From contig JANBTH010000640.1 of assembly GCA_027578815.1 (NCBI GenBank), positions 1 to 13,317 on the forward strand: DNA of 13,317 bases, in the 5' to 3' direction. Source of the DNA: Coemansia sp. RSA 1804 (Eukaryota; Kickxellomycota; Kickxellomycetes; Kickxellales; Kickxellaceae). This document shows positions 1 to 9,566 of this stretch, one piece after another (the first letter of the stretch is position 1; every line of letters begins with the position of its first letter). A model generated the notes under the pieces. The model was not told the origin of the DNA, did not search any database, and worked only from the letters and a program-made list of their open reading frames with translations. Both the position numbers and the translations under genes were made by a program.

Positions 1-363
1 TTCCGCCACCCGCTTTTTTTAACCCAACCAGCATTATGTTTATTTTTCTACAAACGAGTTAATATCCGCGCACGCTGTTGATGCTGGGGGAAAAGAAGAC
101 CTTTTTCCACACCTCTGGTGGCCGGTACTCAACACTGTTGCTGCTGCTGCACCTGCGTGCTGAGCTTGTGACACTTGCACATCCTTCCTAAAAGAATGAC
201 ATCTTCCTTATTTGTTTCACCGAACCCTCCTGGCCAGCACCCACCATCTGCATCATTCGATTCGGTCATGGCCGCCACCGGGTTGTCCATTCTGCTGCGA
301 CTGCAGTAGGAGCAGAATATGCTCGCCGGAGCGCATTGACACCAAACGCCTCGTCGCTAATTT
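1..363. other. No supported gene; downstream flank
   Basis: No supported coding feature. A minus-strand open frame at 290-129 (53 codons, ending in a glutamine run followed by cysteine) starts with ATG but shows no family resemblance. An AATAAA on the minus strand near position 45 could be a polyadenylation signal for the gene to its right. A short CTG run (CAG on the minus strand) at about 138-150 is low complexity. Confidence 0.4.
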
Positions 364-1060
364 TTATATTTTCTTGCGGATAAAGCGTTTCGATAATTTC
401 TCCCCTCTTTTCGCTGGTGCTCCCATGATCCGCCTGGCCGCCAACACCACCAAAAAGCATAAAAACGATCAATGAGCCAGGTCAGTTGCTTGTTCACCCA
501 TTCACGCGCCATATCCATTTCTGTCCAAACATCCCCTCCCCTCCCCCGTCAGGCGGAGCTCAAGAATGGCTTACCGCATTTTCAGCCGTCAACTGGCGTG
601 GCAACTATTCAGACAGAAAGGCGTTGAGGACTGCCATCTCCGCCACGCCACGCACATATACATCGCTGGCTGCCACCGACGCCGCCTGGTCTGGTCAACA
701 GAAGCGCAGCTCTCTCACCTCAAGCAGAAAAACTGCAGCTGTACATCAATGCTTGCAAAACAGTATTTACCACGGTCGAGAAAAGCGGAAGAGCAGTAAC
801 TGTTTATTGTTGCCAGGCCTGCTATTCTTTGTGCTGCGGACGCAAAAAAAGGAGGGGATTATGGACACCCAGTCATATCCTTGCCTTCCACATTTCTTCT
901 GACAGCACACGCAGTAATCGCAATAACAAGAGGTGTCGTAATAGAAATCTTTATCGGTGAAGGAGAATGAGAAAAAAAACATGCGATAGAAAAGAATAGA
1001 GAAAAAAAGGGAGGGGAGAAAGAGCCCACGGGATGTTCCGGTACCAATGAGTCGGTCCAT
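364..1060 (-). CDS. Tentative small multi-exon gene, unknown product
   Basis: I do not recognise this protein. A phase-consistent model of seven exons runs 1060-1045, 833-771, 738-719, 685-662, 604-575, 520-498 and 433-364, giving 81 codons plus a TAA stop. Donors at 574 (GTAAGC), 661 (GTATAT), 718 (GTGAGA) and 770 (GTAAAT) are good, and acceptors after CAG or TAG are present at each junction. The predicted protein has a helical, alanine-rich first half and a basic tail ending RKKI, with no signal peptide or membrane segment that I can see. Two introns would be only 32 and 33 nt, unusually short beside the 54-64 nt and longer introns elsewhere here. The model was chosen among many possible junctions, so openness across exons is weak proof. 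The region could instead be the 3' UTR of the CYRI gene, since an AATAAA lies at 808-803 (minus). Confidence 0.3.
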
Positions 1061-1125
1061 CGTAGAGCAGCCTAGCATAGCTTACACCACACAATTGCTA
1101 TTTGAAAACATCCCCTTCCAAGGCG

Positions 1126-3035
1126 CTAGCGGATGGTCTTGCAATTTGCACGCAGGACCTTGTCTGCCGGCGTGCTGTCAACGAGTGAGCGCTGGCTAAT
1201 AAGGTCAAGAACCGCCTTTGCGTTGATTGTTGATTGTGGGCTGCCGACTCCCGACGCCGATATCCAGTCATACAGAACGCAGCAGGTGACAAGAACAAGC
1301 ACGCACAGGCGCTCGCTCTTGGCGCTGTCGGCCTTGCTCTGCTTTACTGTGTTGTAGCTCCCGCTGGCAAGCGCAGAAAGACAGTCGAGAACCAGCTGCT
1401 CGTTGTTCGACTCCCGCGCGTACTGGCTGGCCGAATCAACCACCACCTTGACCATCGGGTTGTGGTACGCATAGAAGAGCGACATCTTATTCGAGATGTC
1501 TTGCGAAATGGCATACTTTGCAATGTCGTCCTACAGTGCATGTCAGCAGCAAACACGGATAAAAGCAACACTGCACCGCACATCCTTGTAATTAGCAGTG
1601 AATATTCGGTCATGCAATTTCTTAATATGCACATGCAGTCACTATCATGGACATGAAAAGAAGGGAGCTCCGCCGCCATCCATCAATGTCTGCAGAACGG
1701 TATGGTATGGACAGAGCGGTGGTGCAACAAGGACCGCCGCCATCGTCCAAAAATAAGGGGCTGTGTATGCATTGCAAAAAAAAGGAAGAAAAGGCACAGC
1801 CAATACCTACATTCTGCGATGCCGATATGCGCGACAGTGTACGGCGGTAGTACGAAAAATCGTTTTGGATTGCTGGGATCGACGCCTATAAAAATAGCAA
1901 AAAAAGGCTCCGTTTCCAAAGCGCACGGAAGGTTGGCAAAAGAAGGCGAAAAGAGAACCAAGGTTAGACAAAGAACCAAAATCATCCCCCCGCATTTGAC
2001 ACTGGCCGTCGCTTTAGCGCACAAACAAAGAGGAGCGATCGACGCTACCAGCAAAAAGCAAAAAGGGAGGAGCTTCCCCTTTTGGGGAGCAGCTTCTTCT
2101 AATGCTGCCCCGCTAACAACAGCTTTACTTACCTTGAGTGCATCAAACGCAAACGCGTTTTGCATCAGATCCGCCAGCAGACGTGCAAGCCCTCGGCTTC
2201 TGTCTGTTACAGCGCTATCTTCGTGGTCCACGTGGTTGCAAAGCTCGTCCAGCACATCTGGAATCACTTGCTCTACAAAGTGCGATGATAATAATAATGA
2301 AAACAGTAAACACAGATTATATCACGTCGGTGTTTAGCCAAGCTCAAAACCACCCGAGACTCATCACCACCCGCCTCTTCTTTTGGCAAGTGCGCCTGTG
2401 CTTTCCTCAGCACGCTAATACTTACCCACAGTCTGTGCGTGCTGGTAGCATTCGACAAGCAGTTCTACCGACGGTCCTACTTTCCGCCATGCCGTCTCCT
2501 CGTTTTCAGGTGTTGGGTCTGTTATGGCTGCTCGTATCTCTTTGGTGCTTTCCTGGTACCCGCTTATTCTCTGCAACAGTATTTGTCCAACCTTTAGCAA
2601 CCTGTTGCCATCAGGGAAATTCTCTTCAATGAACTGTGCGTTTCGCGTATCTACATGAACAGTAAAGCACAAAGAGGATATAGACAATGGCCCATCTTCC
2701 AAAAAACAACAACATCATCATCAATGGTGCTCAAGTTCACAGTACGCTTTAGACTCTGTCGTTCAAGCGAATATCGCAACGGTCACGTTTCCAAGAGGAA
2801 GCCCCAGAGAATGTGTGATGTGGTGGTTTCATGCCTCTTCACAAGTGCACATGTGCAATTTGTGCAAACAGTTCAAGGGTCAGGCACAATTGCCGCATTT
2901 ACCTCCTAGATTAAATATGAATTCGTTGAATTGTCTGGAAAAGCGCGCAGAGCTCTCTGTGTCCTTAGGCATTTTGGTAGCGCTGGCTGAATTCCCACCA
3001 GTGCCGCCACGGAGTAGCGAAAGAAACAGTCCCAT
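1126..3035 (-). CDS. CYRI: CYRI (FAM49) family Rac1-interacting protein
   Basis: Homologue of CYRI-A/B, which bind active Rac1 and restrain the SCAR/WAVE complex at the actin-driven leading edge. Exons: 3035-2903, 2650-2426, 2272-2133, 1885-1811 and 1530-1126. All junctions keep phase and give 325 aa; the human proteins are about 324 aa. The product begins MGLFLS, a good N-myristoylation signal with Gly2 and Ser6. Residues about 53-119 match the family helix around GYQESTKEIRAAI. Exon 4 encodes IQNDFSYYRRTLSR, almost identical to the animal motif whose arginine pair (here R180/R181) is needed for Rac1 binding. Exon 5 contains MSLFYAYHNPMVK and a DCLSALAS block, then VLYDW near the C-terminus. 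The whole protein is a DUF1394-type Rac1-binding domain. It is divergently transcribed from the CRT10-like gene. Introns are 252, 153, 247 and 280 nt. Exon boundaries are inferred; family assignment is firm. Confidence 0.92.
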
Positions 3036-4437
3036 GGTAACTTTTACGCCTCGCTACTAGCCTTTCCTACTATTCTCAGTCTGTTTTATATGCCCTCCTC
3101 AACCTTTCTGCTTTTGAACTATGCCACGCCCTAGTGGTGTATACGCCAAGTGCCAGAAAGAGTTATCCGTTCGCGGGATATAGGCAGTAAAGCAGTCAGT
3201 CCGTAGGTTTGGAAATAAAAGAATAAATGGTCTTGTCAATAAAAGAAAAGGAGAAAAAAAGCCAAAAAGCCAGAAAAAGAAGCAAACAACCAAACGCCCT
3301 GCGTTTCTTGGGACGCGTGGATTAGCCGAAAACAAGGATTAAGATGGAAATAAAGAAACAAGCAGCAAAGGCAGAAAAGGAAAGAAAGGGGGGAAACCTC
3401 CCTCCAGAGTGTCTGAAAGGTATTTCTTTGTTATTGTTGTTTTTTGTTGAAGAAAGCAGCAACACAGTTGGGCCTGCTTTTACTTGTAGAACTATACGGA
3501 CAAGAGCTAATAATAGAAAGAGAAACAGCAAGGGAAGAAGGGTTAAAAGTTAAAATAAAAAACAAAAAAAACAAAAACAACGACTATTTTGTGCCTTTGC
3601 AAGAAAGCAAAATTCCATTTTAGCAAAACGGCAGGAACCACGCCTTTGGCCATTGGGCCCACTTAATGTATGTGTATGCAAGTGCACCAATATATGACGA
3701 ATCTGGTCCACTACATCATTTGATAGGTAAACACAGCCCGGCTAAAGGAACGGTCCTGCCAGCTCACCAGCCCCTACTTTTTGTTACTTTTGCGTCTACG
3801 GCTTTCAAGAGGGAGAGTGATTCAGATGGCTCTTGTACACGCTAGACAAAATAAACATGGCATTCGCTTGTTTGCATGGCTGCCACTCCCTGCCACGTAA
3901 GCTCACACATTGGGTTTTTCTACTGCTACTTTGGAAATAAGATGCTTAAAATGTGTGCTTTCTTCTTTGTCCATCCATTTGGTTGCATAGAGCAAGTGAA
4001 TGCTTGGAGCAGCAGAGTGTCACGCGTTTGTGCAGTTACTGGAAATGAAAGGTGAATCTATCGTCCATTTTCATTTGTGATCAATAGAATCTAATCATAG
4101 TAATCCCTAAAAGTCACAACATGTTCTAGTGTTTTACCAAGCCATTAAAGACAGAAAAACAAAGAGTTGACCATGTCAGTTTTCACATTTAATATCTGGT
4201 GCATTTTAATTTAAAGCGTGATGCATGATGCTTATATTGTGTGCTGCATTCCCACAAGAGACTTGAAATTGTTCATGCTAATATTGTGAAGATTCCTTCT
4301 TTCTTTATTCCAGTTAGAAGAATAGTGCCACTATCACATGTATTACAATCTTTTTATTTTACAACTTTTCTTTTTCTTGATAATAACCAAGCTTACTTGC
4401 GATTCGAATACTTTACAATCTTCCTTGGTATATTGCA
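3036..4437. promoter_or_regulatory. Divergent intergenic region, no gene seen
   Basis: This 1.4-kb stretch separates the start codons of CYRI (minus) and the CRT10-like gene (plus), so it should carry both promoters and 5' UTRs. Positions about 3205-3400 are strongly purine-rich on the plus strand with many A runs. From about 3900 onward the DNA is AT-rich. The 69-codon frame at 3344-3553 is low-complexity lysine-rich sequence and not convincing. I found no tRNA B-box, no inverted repeats of note and no conserved coding frame. Confidence 0.5.
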
Positions 4438-6508
4438 ATGATCATAAGCCATCTTTATACAGACCGGCTATTTGAGCCGCACACTACTGCTGAATGGAAG
4501 CTGAATATGATGGCTGTCTCATCCCAGAAACCGCTTTTACTGGTGGCCAAGTCTCGAAACATATTGGTATATAAAATCGACCATTATACACGAATCCCCG
4601 TCTATCTCACACAAGTCGAATATCCATGGCCATCCCAGGTAAGCCACTGCTTATGTTTTTTTTTTCAGAATTTCTTATGCAAACAAGACGTGTTAATAAC
4701 TTTTAAGAAAAAAAGCTGGTATTCTCAGGTCTGTCTTGGATACCTTTTGTTAAACAGAATGTGTTGATATGATTATTTATTACATTCTGCTATTTAGATG
4801 GATGAAATCAATGCGATAACCCTTGGGAAGCTACACGACGATGAAGTGCTTATTGCGGTATATGACAGCGGAAGAACCGCAGCATGGCGCCTAAGCGAGA
4901 ATGTTGATATTCTTTGGAAACGAAGGCAAGTATAGACAATGTGCAGCATTTCCTCTTCAGATTTTGCTTAGATCTTTACTCATTTTTATTTCATCGGCCT
5001 TCCAATATTGTAGTACCGGCGTTTCAACCTGGGGGTGTGCAGTGAACGGTACTCAGGACATTGTTGCAACAAGCTCGAATTCCTACAATATCGATGTGCT
5101 TTACCCGGAAGCACATACCCCAAGGCCAAGTCCTCCAGAAGGTAAACCATATACCATTAGTTAAAGTTAATGTCCATTTATTGTGAGAGCTAGGGTTTCC
5201 ACTCATTAAAAGAAGGAGAAAGAGAAATGAACAGACATTCACTCATTACTAAGTACATGTGTATGTTCCCTACGCTTAATTACAACTACAAACCCTTGAG
5301 ATATAGAGTCAAGCGAGGCGTCTTTGGATACAGAGGTGCATGAGTTCAGCGGCAATGTGGATGTGTTACGAGGCCACGGTCATAATGTTCCAAACATTGC
5401 ATTTTCTGCTGGTGGCGGCTATATTGCTTCCGCAAGCATAGACCAGACGGTCCGTGTATGGTCTCTCGAAAGAAAAGAACCTGTATTTACATTTTCATAT
5501 GTTCAGTGGTGCTGGTCTGTTCTTTTTATCTACCCATTGTTTTTCATGCCATCCTATATGGATAAAGAGCCAGAGCACCAACAAACCTTTTCACATAAAA
5601 CCGAGAATGGTTCATACGAACATGATATAAGCGATCTGGAAGGGAGACAGATAGAGGTAGAGGACTTTGATGAGGCTGGCGGCGAAGATGAAGAAGACAA
5701 TGGCAATCATACGACTGACAACGAAGAAAGAGTTGGTGCGGCATTGTTGTACGACGAGATGCTCGATGAGACTAGTAGTTCAGACTCAGCCGAGCTGGAC
5801 ACAAACAGACACAACCAGCAGCTGCCAACAGAGCATGCGATTGACCATGAAACAGATATTCAGAACGGCTACATAAACACCGGGGAAAATGCGTCCGAAA
5901 TTAGCGACGCCAGCACCCACGAGCACAGAAGCGCTTCGAGTCCCGAAGCTGGAATGCGCAATGAAGATAACGCGCCAGCAGAAAACTCCCAGTTGCGCAT
6001 CAGAGTCGAATCGGATTTTGTTCAAGAAGGCACAGATCCAAGCCAATCACCCGCACTTCTGCTTTGTGGTACCAAAAGCGACCTCCTGCTTTTGGATCCG
6101 TCAAACGCAGAGTCTCCCATTGTGGACAAGATCGAATATGTTGTATCACGCACGCCTATGCCAACGCTGATGGATATGCTGGCGTTTGACAGGATTACGT
6201 TTCTGGAATGGGTTCCCGAATTGGCTATTGCTGTTGTTGGAGCGCTTACTGGTGTTGTTTCCATCGTTCGTTTCGAATGCACGCCTTCGGGAGATGACAC
6301 TCCTCGGTACAAGATGCGTGTGCTGGCGTATATCCCTGCAAAGTCGCACTCTTCCCCGCTCTACGGCATATCAGTTTACAGAAAACATGTGGACTGCAGC
6401 CAGTTTCCCTGCGTCGTGCTGTATCTTCTCTATGTTGACGGAGATCTTGCTGTGCACGAGATGCGACTTCCTCCGTTGAGCCTGACAGGATCTCTTCTCC
6501 CTCACTAG
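4438..6508 (+). CDS. CRT10: CRT10-family WD40 protein
   Basis: WD40 beta-propeller protein of the fungal CRT10 family, named for the yeast factor that affects transcription of ribonucleotide reductase genes. Exons: 4438-4638, 4798-4925, 5014-5141 and 5307-6508, all in phase, giving 552 aa. Family-like blocks, recalled not searched: LLLVAKSRNILVYKID (about 34-49), INAITLGKLHDDEVLIAVY in exon 2, GVSTWGCAVNG in exon 3, and GHGHNVPNIAFS (175-186) followed by YIASASIDQTVRVWSL (191-206). A disordered acidic insert covers about 240-395, including EDFDEAGGEDEEDNG. A C-terminal propeller part follows, with VVLYLLYVDGDLAVHEM near the end. Yeast Crt10 is much longer (about 950 aa). The ATG at 4438 is the first in frame, but the frame stays open upstream to a TAA at about 4381-4383, so a 5' exon is possible. 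Function by family only. Confidence 0.78.
4926..5013 (+). other. Non-canonical GC-AG intron
   Basis: Intron 2 of the CRT10-like gene uses an AG|GCAAGT donor and a TTGTAG acceptor. The neighbouring GT at 4930-4931 would shift the frame and replace the conserved STGVSTWGCAV block with unrelated sequence, so the GC donor is the one that keeps the family match. The rest of the donor is a perfect U1-type consensus, as is typical of GC introns. Confidence 0.7.
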
Positions 6509-6614
6509 ATAAGCGAGCTGAATAATAGTCACCATCTCTAATTTGTGCCAACAGCTGCCTTGAGAATGAAAATCTGACGTTGCTGACAAGTGCTGTGCTG
6601 CTGATGAGATACCA

Positions 6615-6626
6615 AATAAAAATAAA
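6615..6626 (+). terminator. Tandem AATAAA polyadenylation signals
   Basis: Two adjacent AATAAA hexamers lie about 107 nt after the stop of the CRT10-like gene, in the 247-bp convergent gap with the Aurora kinase gene. This is the expected place for its 3' end signal. Assignment rests on motif and position only. Confidence 0.45.
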
Positions 6627-6755
6627 ATAAAAAAGAAAGGCGAAAGAAAAAGAATGTATAGAGAAACGTAGATTGGAAAGTAAAAGCAAAATGGGAATGG
6701 TCCTCAGCAGGATCTGGCAGCCAGCCGAGAAGCTCCAGAGGGGAAAGAACAACAG

Positions 6756-8112
6756 TCAGATACCGCGAGGATTAGGAATATGCTTTGTGATCCAAGGGTG
6801 ATTCAGAACATCCTTCAACGGAAGCCGCTTTGCACCATCGTACTGCAGCAGACCCTTGATAAGGTCAGCGGCCTCCGACGAAACAAAGGCAGGGATGTGC
6901 AGATCGACCTTGGCGATGCGGCGGTACGTTGCCTTGTGGCTCTGCAGGTCCTCAAATGGCGGGACACCAACAAGGAACTCGTATGCAAGCACACCCAGAC
7001 TCCACAGATCGACCGACGCACTATGGTCGCGGCCCTCAACCATCTCTGGCGGCAGATAGTCAAGCGTGCCGCACAGAGTGCGTCGCCGTGAGTTTGGTGC
7101 ATGCACGGACCACCCAAAGTCCGATATTTTCAGCTCGCCATTCGCGTTGAGCAGCAGGTTCTCCGGCTTGATATCGCGGTGAATGACGTGTTTTGAGTGC
7201 AAGTACTCGAGAGCGCTTGCAATCTGAGCAATGTACTTTGCCGCTTCGGACTCGGAGAAGCTCCCTTGCTTCTGGAGAAGCTTGTACACCTCGCCGCGTG
7301 CCGCATACTCGAGAATAAGATACACTCGCTTTTCGTCGTGGAAGTATCCAAACAGACGGAGAATGTGTGGATGACGCAGGTGCGTCTGGATCTCGACCTC
7401 GCGTCTCAGCTGCTTCTCGATTTTGCTTTCCTGAAGCTCTGATTTGAACATGACCTTTAGCGCGCATATGAAGTTTGTGTTTTTCTCGCGCGCAAGGTAC
7501 GCGCGTCCAAACTTGCCCTTGCCCAGAACCCGCCCGATATCAAAGTCAGACAGGCTCCAGCGTCTGGAGCCGCCGCCATCGCTAGCGCCGCCCCCGCTGC
7601 CGCTGGTAGCACCATTTGCATTGGGCTTGCTGCTGGCAGTCCTCTCTGTCAAAGATGTTGGTGGCGGTGGATTGGGACGTTGCGGCATCGGGCGGCCGCC
7701 ATGTGGTCTCTGTCTAGCAGTGTTGTTTGGCTGGTGGGCTAGGGCGGGACTGGCTTCGTGATAGGTCTGGCCCGCCGACCCGCTGCTGCTCCTCTCGCGA
7801 TAACGCTGCTGGCCTGACGCCGTCGAGTGCGAGGCGTGCCCTTTGTTTCCGGAGACTGCGGTTCCTGCCATCCTCTGTCCTGCGAGGTTTATCGTGCCTA
7901 TATCAGAAGTGAGTAGCTCAACCTCTCGCTACATGTAAACACACAACGTCAAACCAAATGTTGTTTAGCATACATCCATGGCATCACCTATCTGAAATAG
8001 AACACCAAAATCACATTGGCAGAAAAATGCCAGAGTTCTTGGCTAAAGAAAAATGCAATATGAAAACAAAGAATGTTTTATTTACCGTCTTTGCTAGCTC
8101 TGGCCTATTCAT
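6756..8112 (-). CDS. IPL1: Aurora-type serine/threonine kinase
   Basis: Mitotic kinase of the Aurora family (yeast Ipl1, fission yeast Ark1), catalytic part of the chromosomal passenger complex acting on kinetochores and spindle. The preferred model is exons 8112-8086 and 7928-6756, 399 aa. Numbering from the internal Met at 7871 (371 aa; add 28 for the full model): glycine loop GKGKFGRAY, catalytic K139, helix-C E158, HRD 231-233, DFGW 251-254 (the Trp is an Aurora hallmark) and activation-loop T265 in RRRTLCGT, equivalent to human Aurora A T288. LDYLPPEM and DLWSLGVLAYE complete the lobe. All catalytic residues are intact. The first ~105 residues are low-complexity Ser/Gly/Pro-rich and probably disordered. 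The leader exon adds MNRPELAKT; the 157-nt intron has GTAAAT, a GCTAAAC branch site and a TAG acceptor, and the joined frame stays open. The true start is either 8112 or 7871. Confidence 0.96.
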
Positions 8113-8227
8113 GACCTGAATTGACTATGCCAGAGTACGGAGGCCAGATATGCTTGCCTGATTCCGAGGATAGAACGACCTGGGAGAAAAAAAACAGAAA
8201 AGCTGCGAAATTCAACAGCGGAATAAT

Positions 8228-8242
8228 AACAACAACAACAAC
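8228..8242 (+). repeat. (AAC)5 microsatellite
   Basis: Five perfect AAC units preceded by two AAT units lie between the Aurora and Cuz1-like genes. On the minus strand this is a pyrimidine-rich GTT tract upstream of an acceptor-like TCCCAG near 8179, probably in the Aurora 5' UTR or promoter. Confidence 0.8.
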
Positions 8243-8337
8243 AAAAGCAACAGAAGCGAAATAAGAGAAAAAACTATACCATTTTTGACTCTGCAAACAA
8301 AGCAAGAAAAAAGAAAGAAAGAAAAACGCAGGTGTCC

Positions 8338-9253
8338 TTAAAAACGCAAAGAGGCATGTGCTGATTGGTTGGCTTTGTTGTCGATTGAAGTGTCTCGTAA
8401 TTCAAGCGTGCAGCCATTACAGATGCCTTCGTCGGAGCCAGAAAGAAGGCCTTCAAAGGGCTTGTTTGAGGGCAGTGGCTCGTCAGCCCCCGGCTTGTGC
8501 AAGCGGTACACTTTTCCCGGGAGCAGCGACAGCCGCATCTGCTTTGCAAACTGTGTGGCGGAGTTTCCAACGACCGATCTCTACAGCAACGAGGGTTGAT
8601 TTGGCGGGAAAAGGAGCACATGGAACAAGCAAACAAGCAAACAAGCGAACACAGCCAGCAAATGCATTATTTCAAAAGGAATGAAAGAATAATTGTGCAT
8701 GAACTTCTCTTTTGTTGCTCGCCGAAAAGAGCGCATTTCCTCCAAAGGAGAATGGCAGAACCGAAACAATAAATACCTTTGAGATGAAGACACTAATTGA
8801 CTTTTCTTTGTGCTCAATGCAGAGGTAAAGCCGATCGTTCATATCAATGCTTGCGTTTCCGGTGGCCTTTGCCTTGAGCCGCATGAGCTCGATCTTTGGT
8901 GATTTCCGCGGCGGGCGTGCTGGCTGCTTTGTAGCAGCGGCCTTGTCACCTTGGTTTGCGTCCTTGAACTGCCGAAGCGCCTGCGCCTGCTCTGCGCTGA
9001 GCTCCTTTTTCGTGTCGTTGTGGACAGGCGTGGCACTGCCTCTGTCGGGACGGATGTATGTTGTAATGGGTACATTGCCTTTGGTAGAAACCGAAGGACC
9101 GCCGCTTTCGGGTACGCACGGGCACCTGTGGGTGACTATGTTTCCGTGTTCTGGGCAGAATTGCTTCTGGCAGAACTTGCAACTGACCACCAGAAAATCA
9201 AGCCGGCTGCACCCGTCAAACGCGCAGTGGCTTCCAATGTCTGGCAGCTCCAT
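8338..9253 (-). CDS. CUZ1: AN1 zinc-finger protein, Cuz1/ZFAND1 family
   Basis: Homologue of yeast Cuz1 and animal ZFAND1, stress-response adaptors that link the proteasome and Cdc48/p97, notably under arsenite. Exons 9253-8777 and 8580-8338 give 239 aa (ZFAND1 is about 268). The start MELPDIGSHC aligns with the ZFAND1 start, which supports the ATG at 9253 over an upstream GTG. One AN1 finger fills residues 10-44: C10, C15, C25, C28, C33, H36, H42, C44, all ligands present. A basic linker rich in Lys, Pro and Ala follows (about 60-115), then KIELMRLKAKATG (about 116-128), the lead-in to the C-terminal ubiquitin-like domain that this family carries. Exon 2 supplies the rest of that domain (ATQFAKQMRLS, YRLHKPGADEPLP, GICNGCTLELRD). 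The 196-nt intron holds a short tandem repeat. I see no second AN1 finger. Confidence 0.92.
8624..8647 (+). repeat. Three tandem 8-bp units in an intron
   Basis: The octamer AACAAGCA occurs three times head to tail, the last copy ending in G. It sits inside the intron of the Cuz1/ZFAND1-like gene and has no evident function; it probably varies in copy number. Confidence 0.75.
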
Positions 9254-9566
9254 TCGTTTGTTGAGCACAGCTATGTGTTATGTAAAGTGATAAAGGTTGC
9301 AGTATTGTGTAGAAAGAATAACAAATACATAATACACGAGCGCATGGAATAATGAAATGAAAACAGAATAAAGGCTGTGCATGTCTTACTAATCAGGCAT
9401 TTTCAATGACTAAATGCACTATGGTTTTGTTTATTAGGTCAAATTAAGGATAGTACAAGTATCTAATGTATCATATTGTACGAGTGAAATGTTCTACAGT
9501 ATAAAAATAATTTGCGCCTCTTGGCAAAAACGGCAATAACAACAACAATAAACAGAGGCTATTAAT
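9254..9566. promoter_or_regulatory. Spacer between Cuz1-like and LysM genes
   Basis: AT-rich spacer of 313 bp between two tandem minus-strand genes. It should contain the 5' region of the Cuz1/ZFAND1-like gene and the 3' UTR of the LysM gene. A minus-strand AATAAA at 9435-9430, 132 nt past the LysM stop, is a candidate polyadenylation signal. No open frame with support. Confidence 0.45.

Noticed and set aside
486..902. 138-codon plus-strand open frame, and the overlapping one at 566-799
   Set aside because: Composition is irregular, no family resemblance, and the complementary strand offers a better phase-consistent exon chain or UTR.
1660..1770. Two WRRS-containing stretches considered as the CYRI arginine-motif exon
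   Set aside because: They lack suitable donors and only loosely resemble the motif; the exon at 1885-1811 matches far better and keeps phase on both sides.
1683..2267. Minus-strand 194-codon frame as one continuous exon
   Set aside because: Only 2272-2133 matches CYRI; beyond the GTAAGT donor the frame is intronic, and the next true exon (1885-1811) lies in a different frame.
1702..2337. 211-codon plus-strand open frame opposite CYRI
   Set aside because: It is antisense to CYRI exons 3 and 4 and their introns; the minus strand carries the conserved IQNDFSYYRRTLSR motif, so this frame is a shadow.
3344..3553. 69-codon lysine-rich plus-strand frame
   Set aside because: Low-complexity purine-rich DNA; no domain, no conserved block, and no paired splice or promoter evidence.
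8105..8305. Minus-strand frame with a hydrophobic stretch, suggesting a small membrane protein
   Set aside because: It has no ATG start; the hydrophobic part is translation of a pyrimidine-rich GTT/TTT tract typical of 5' UTR or intron DNA.
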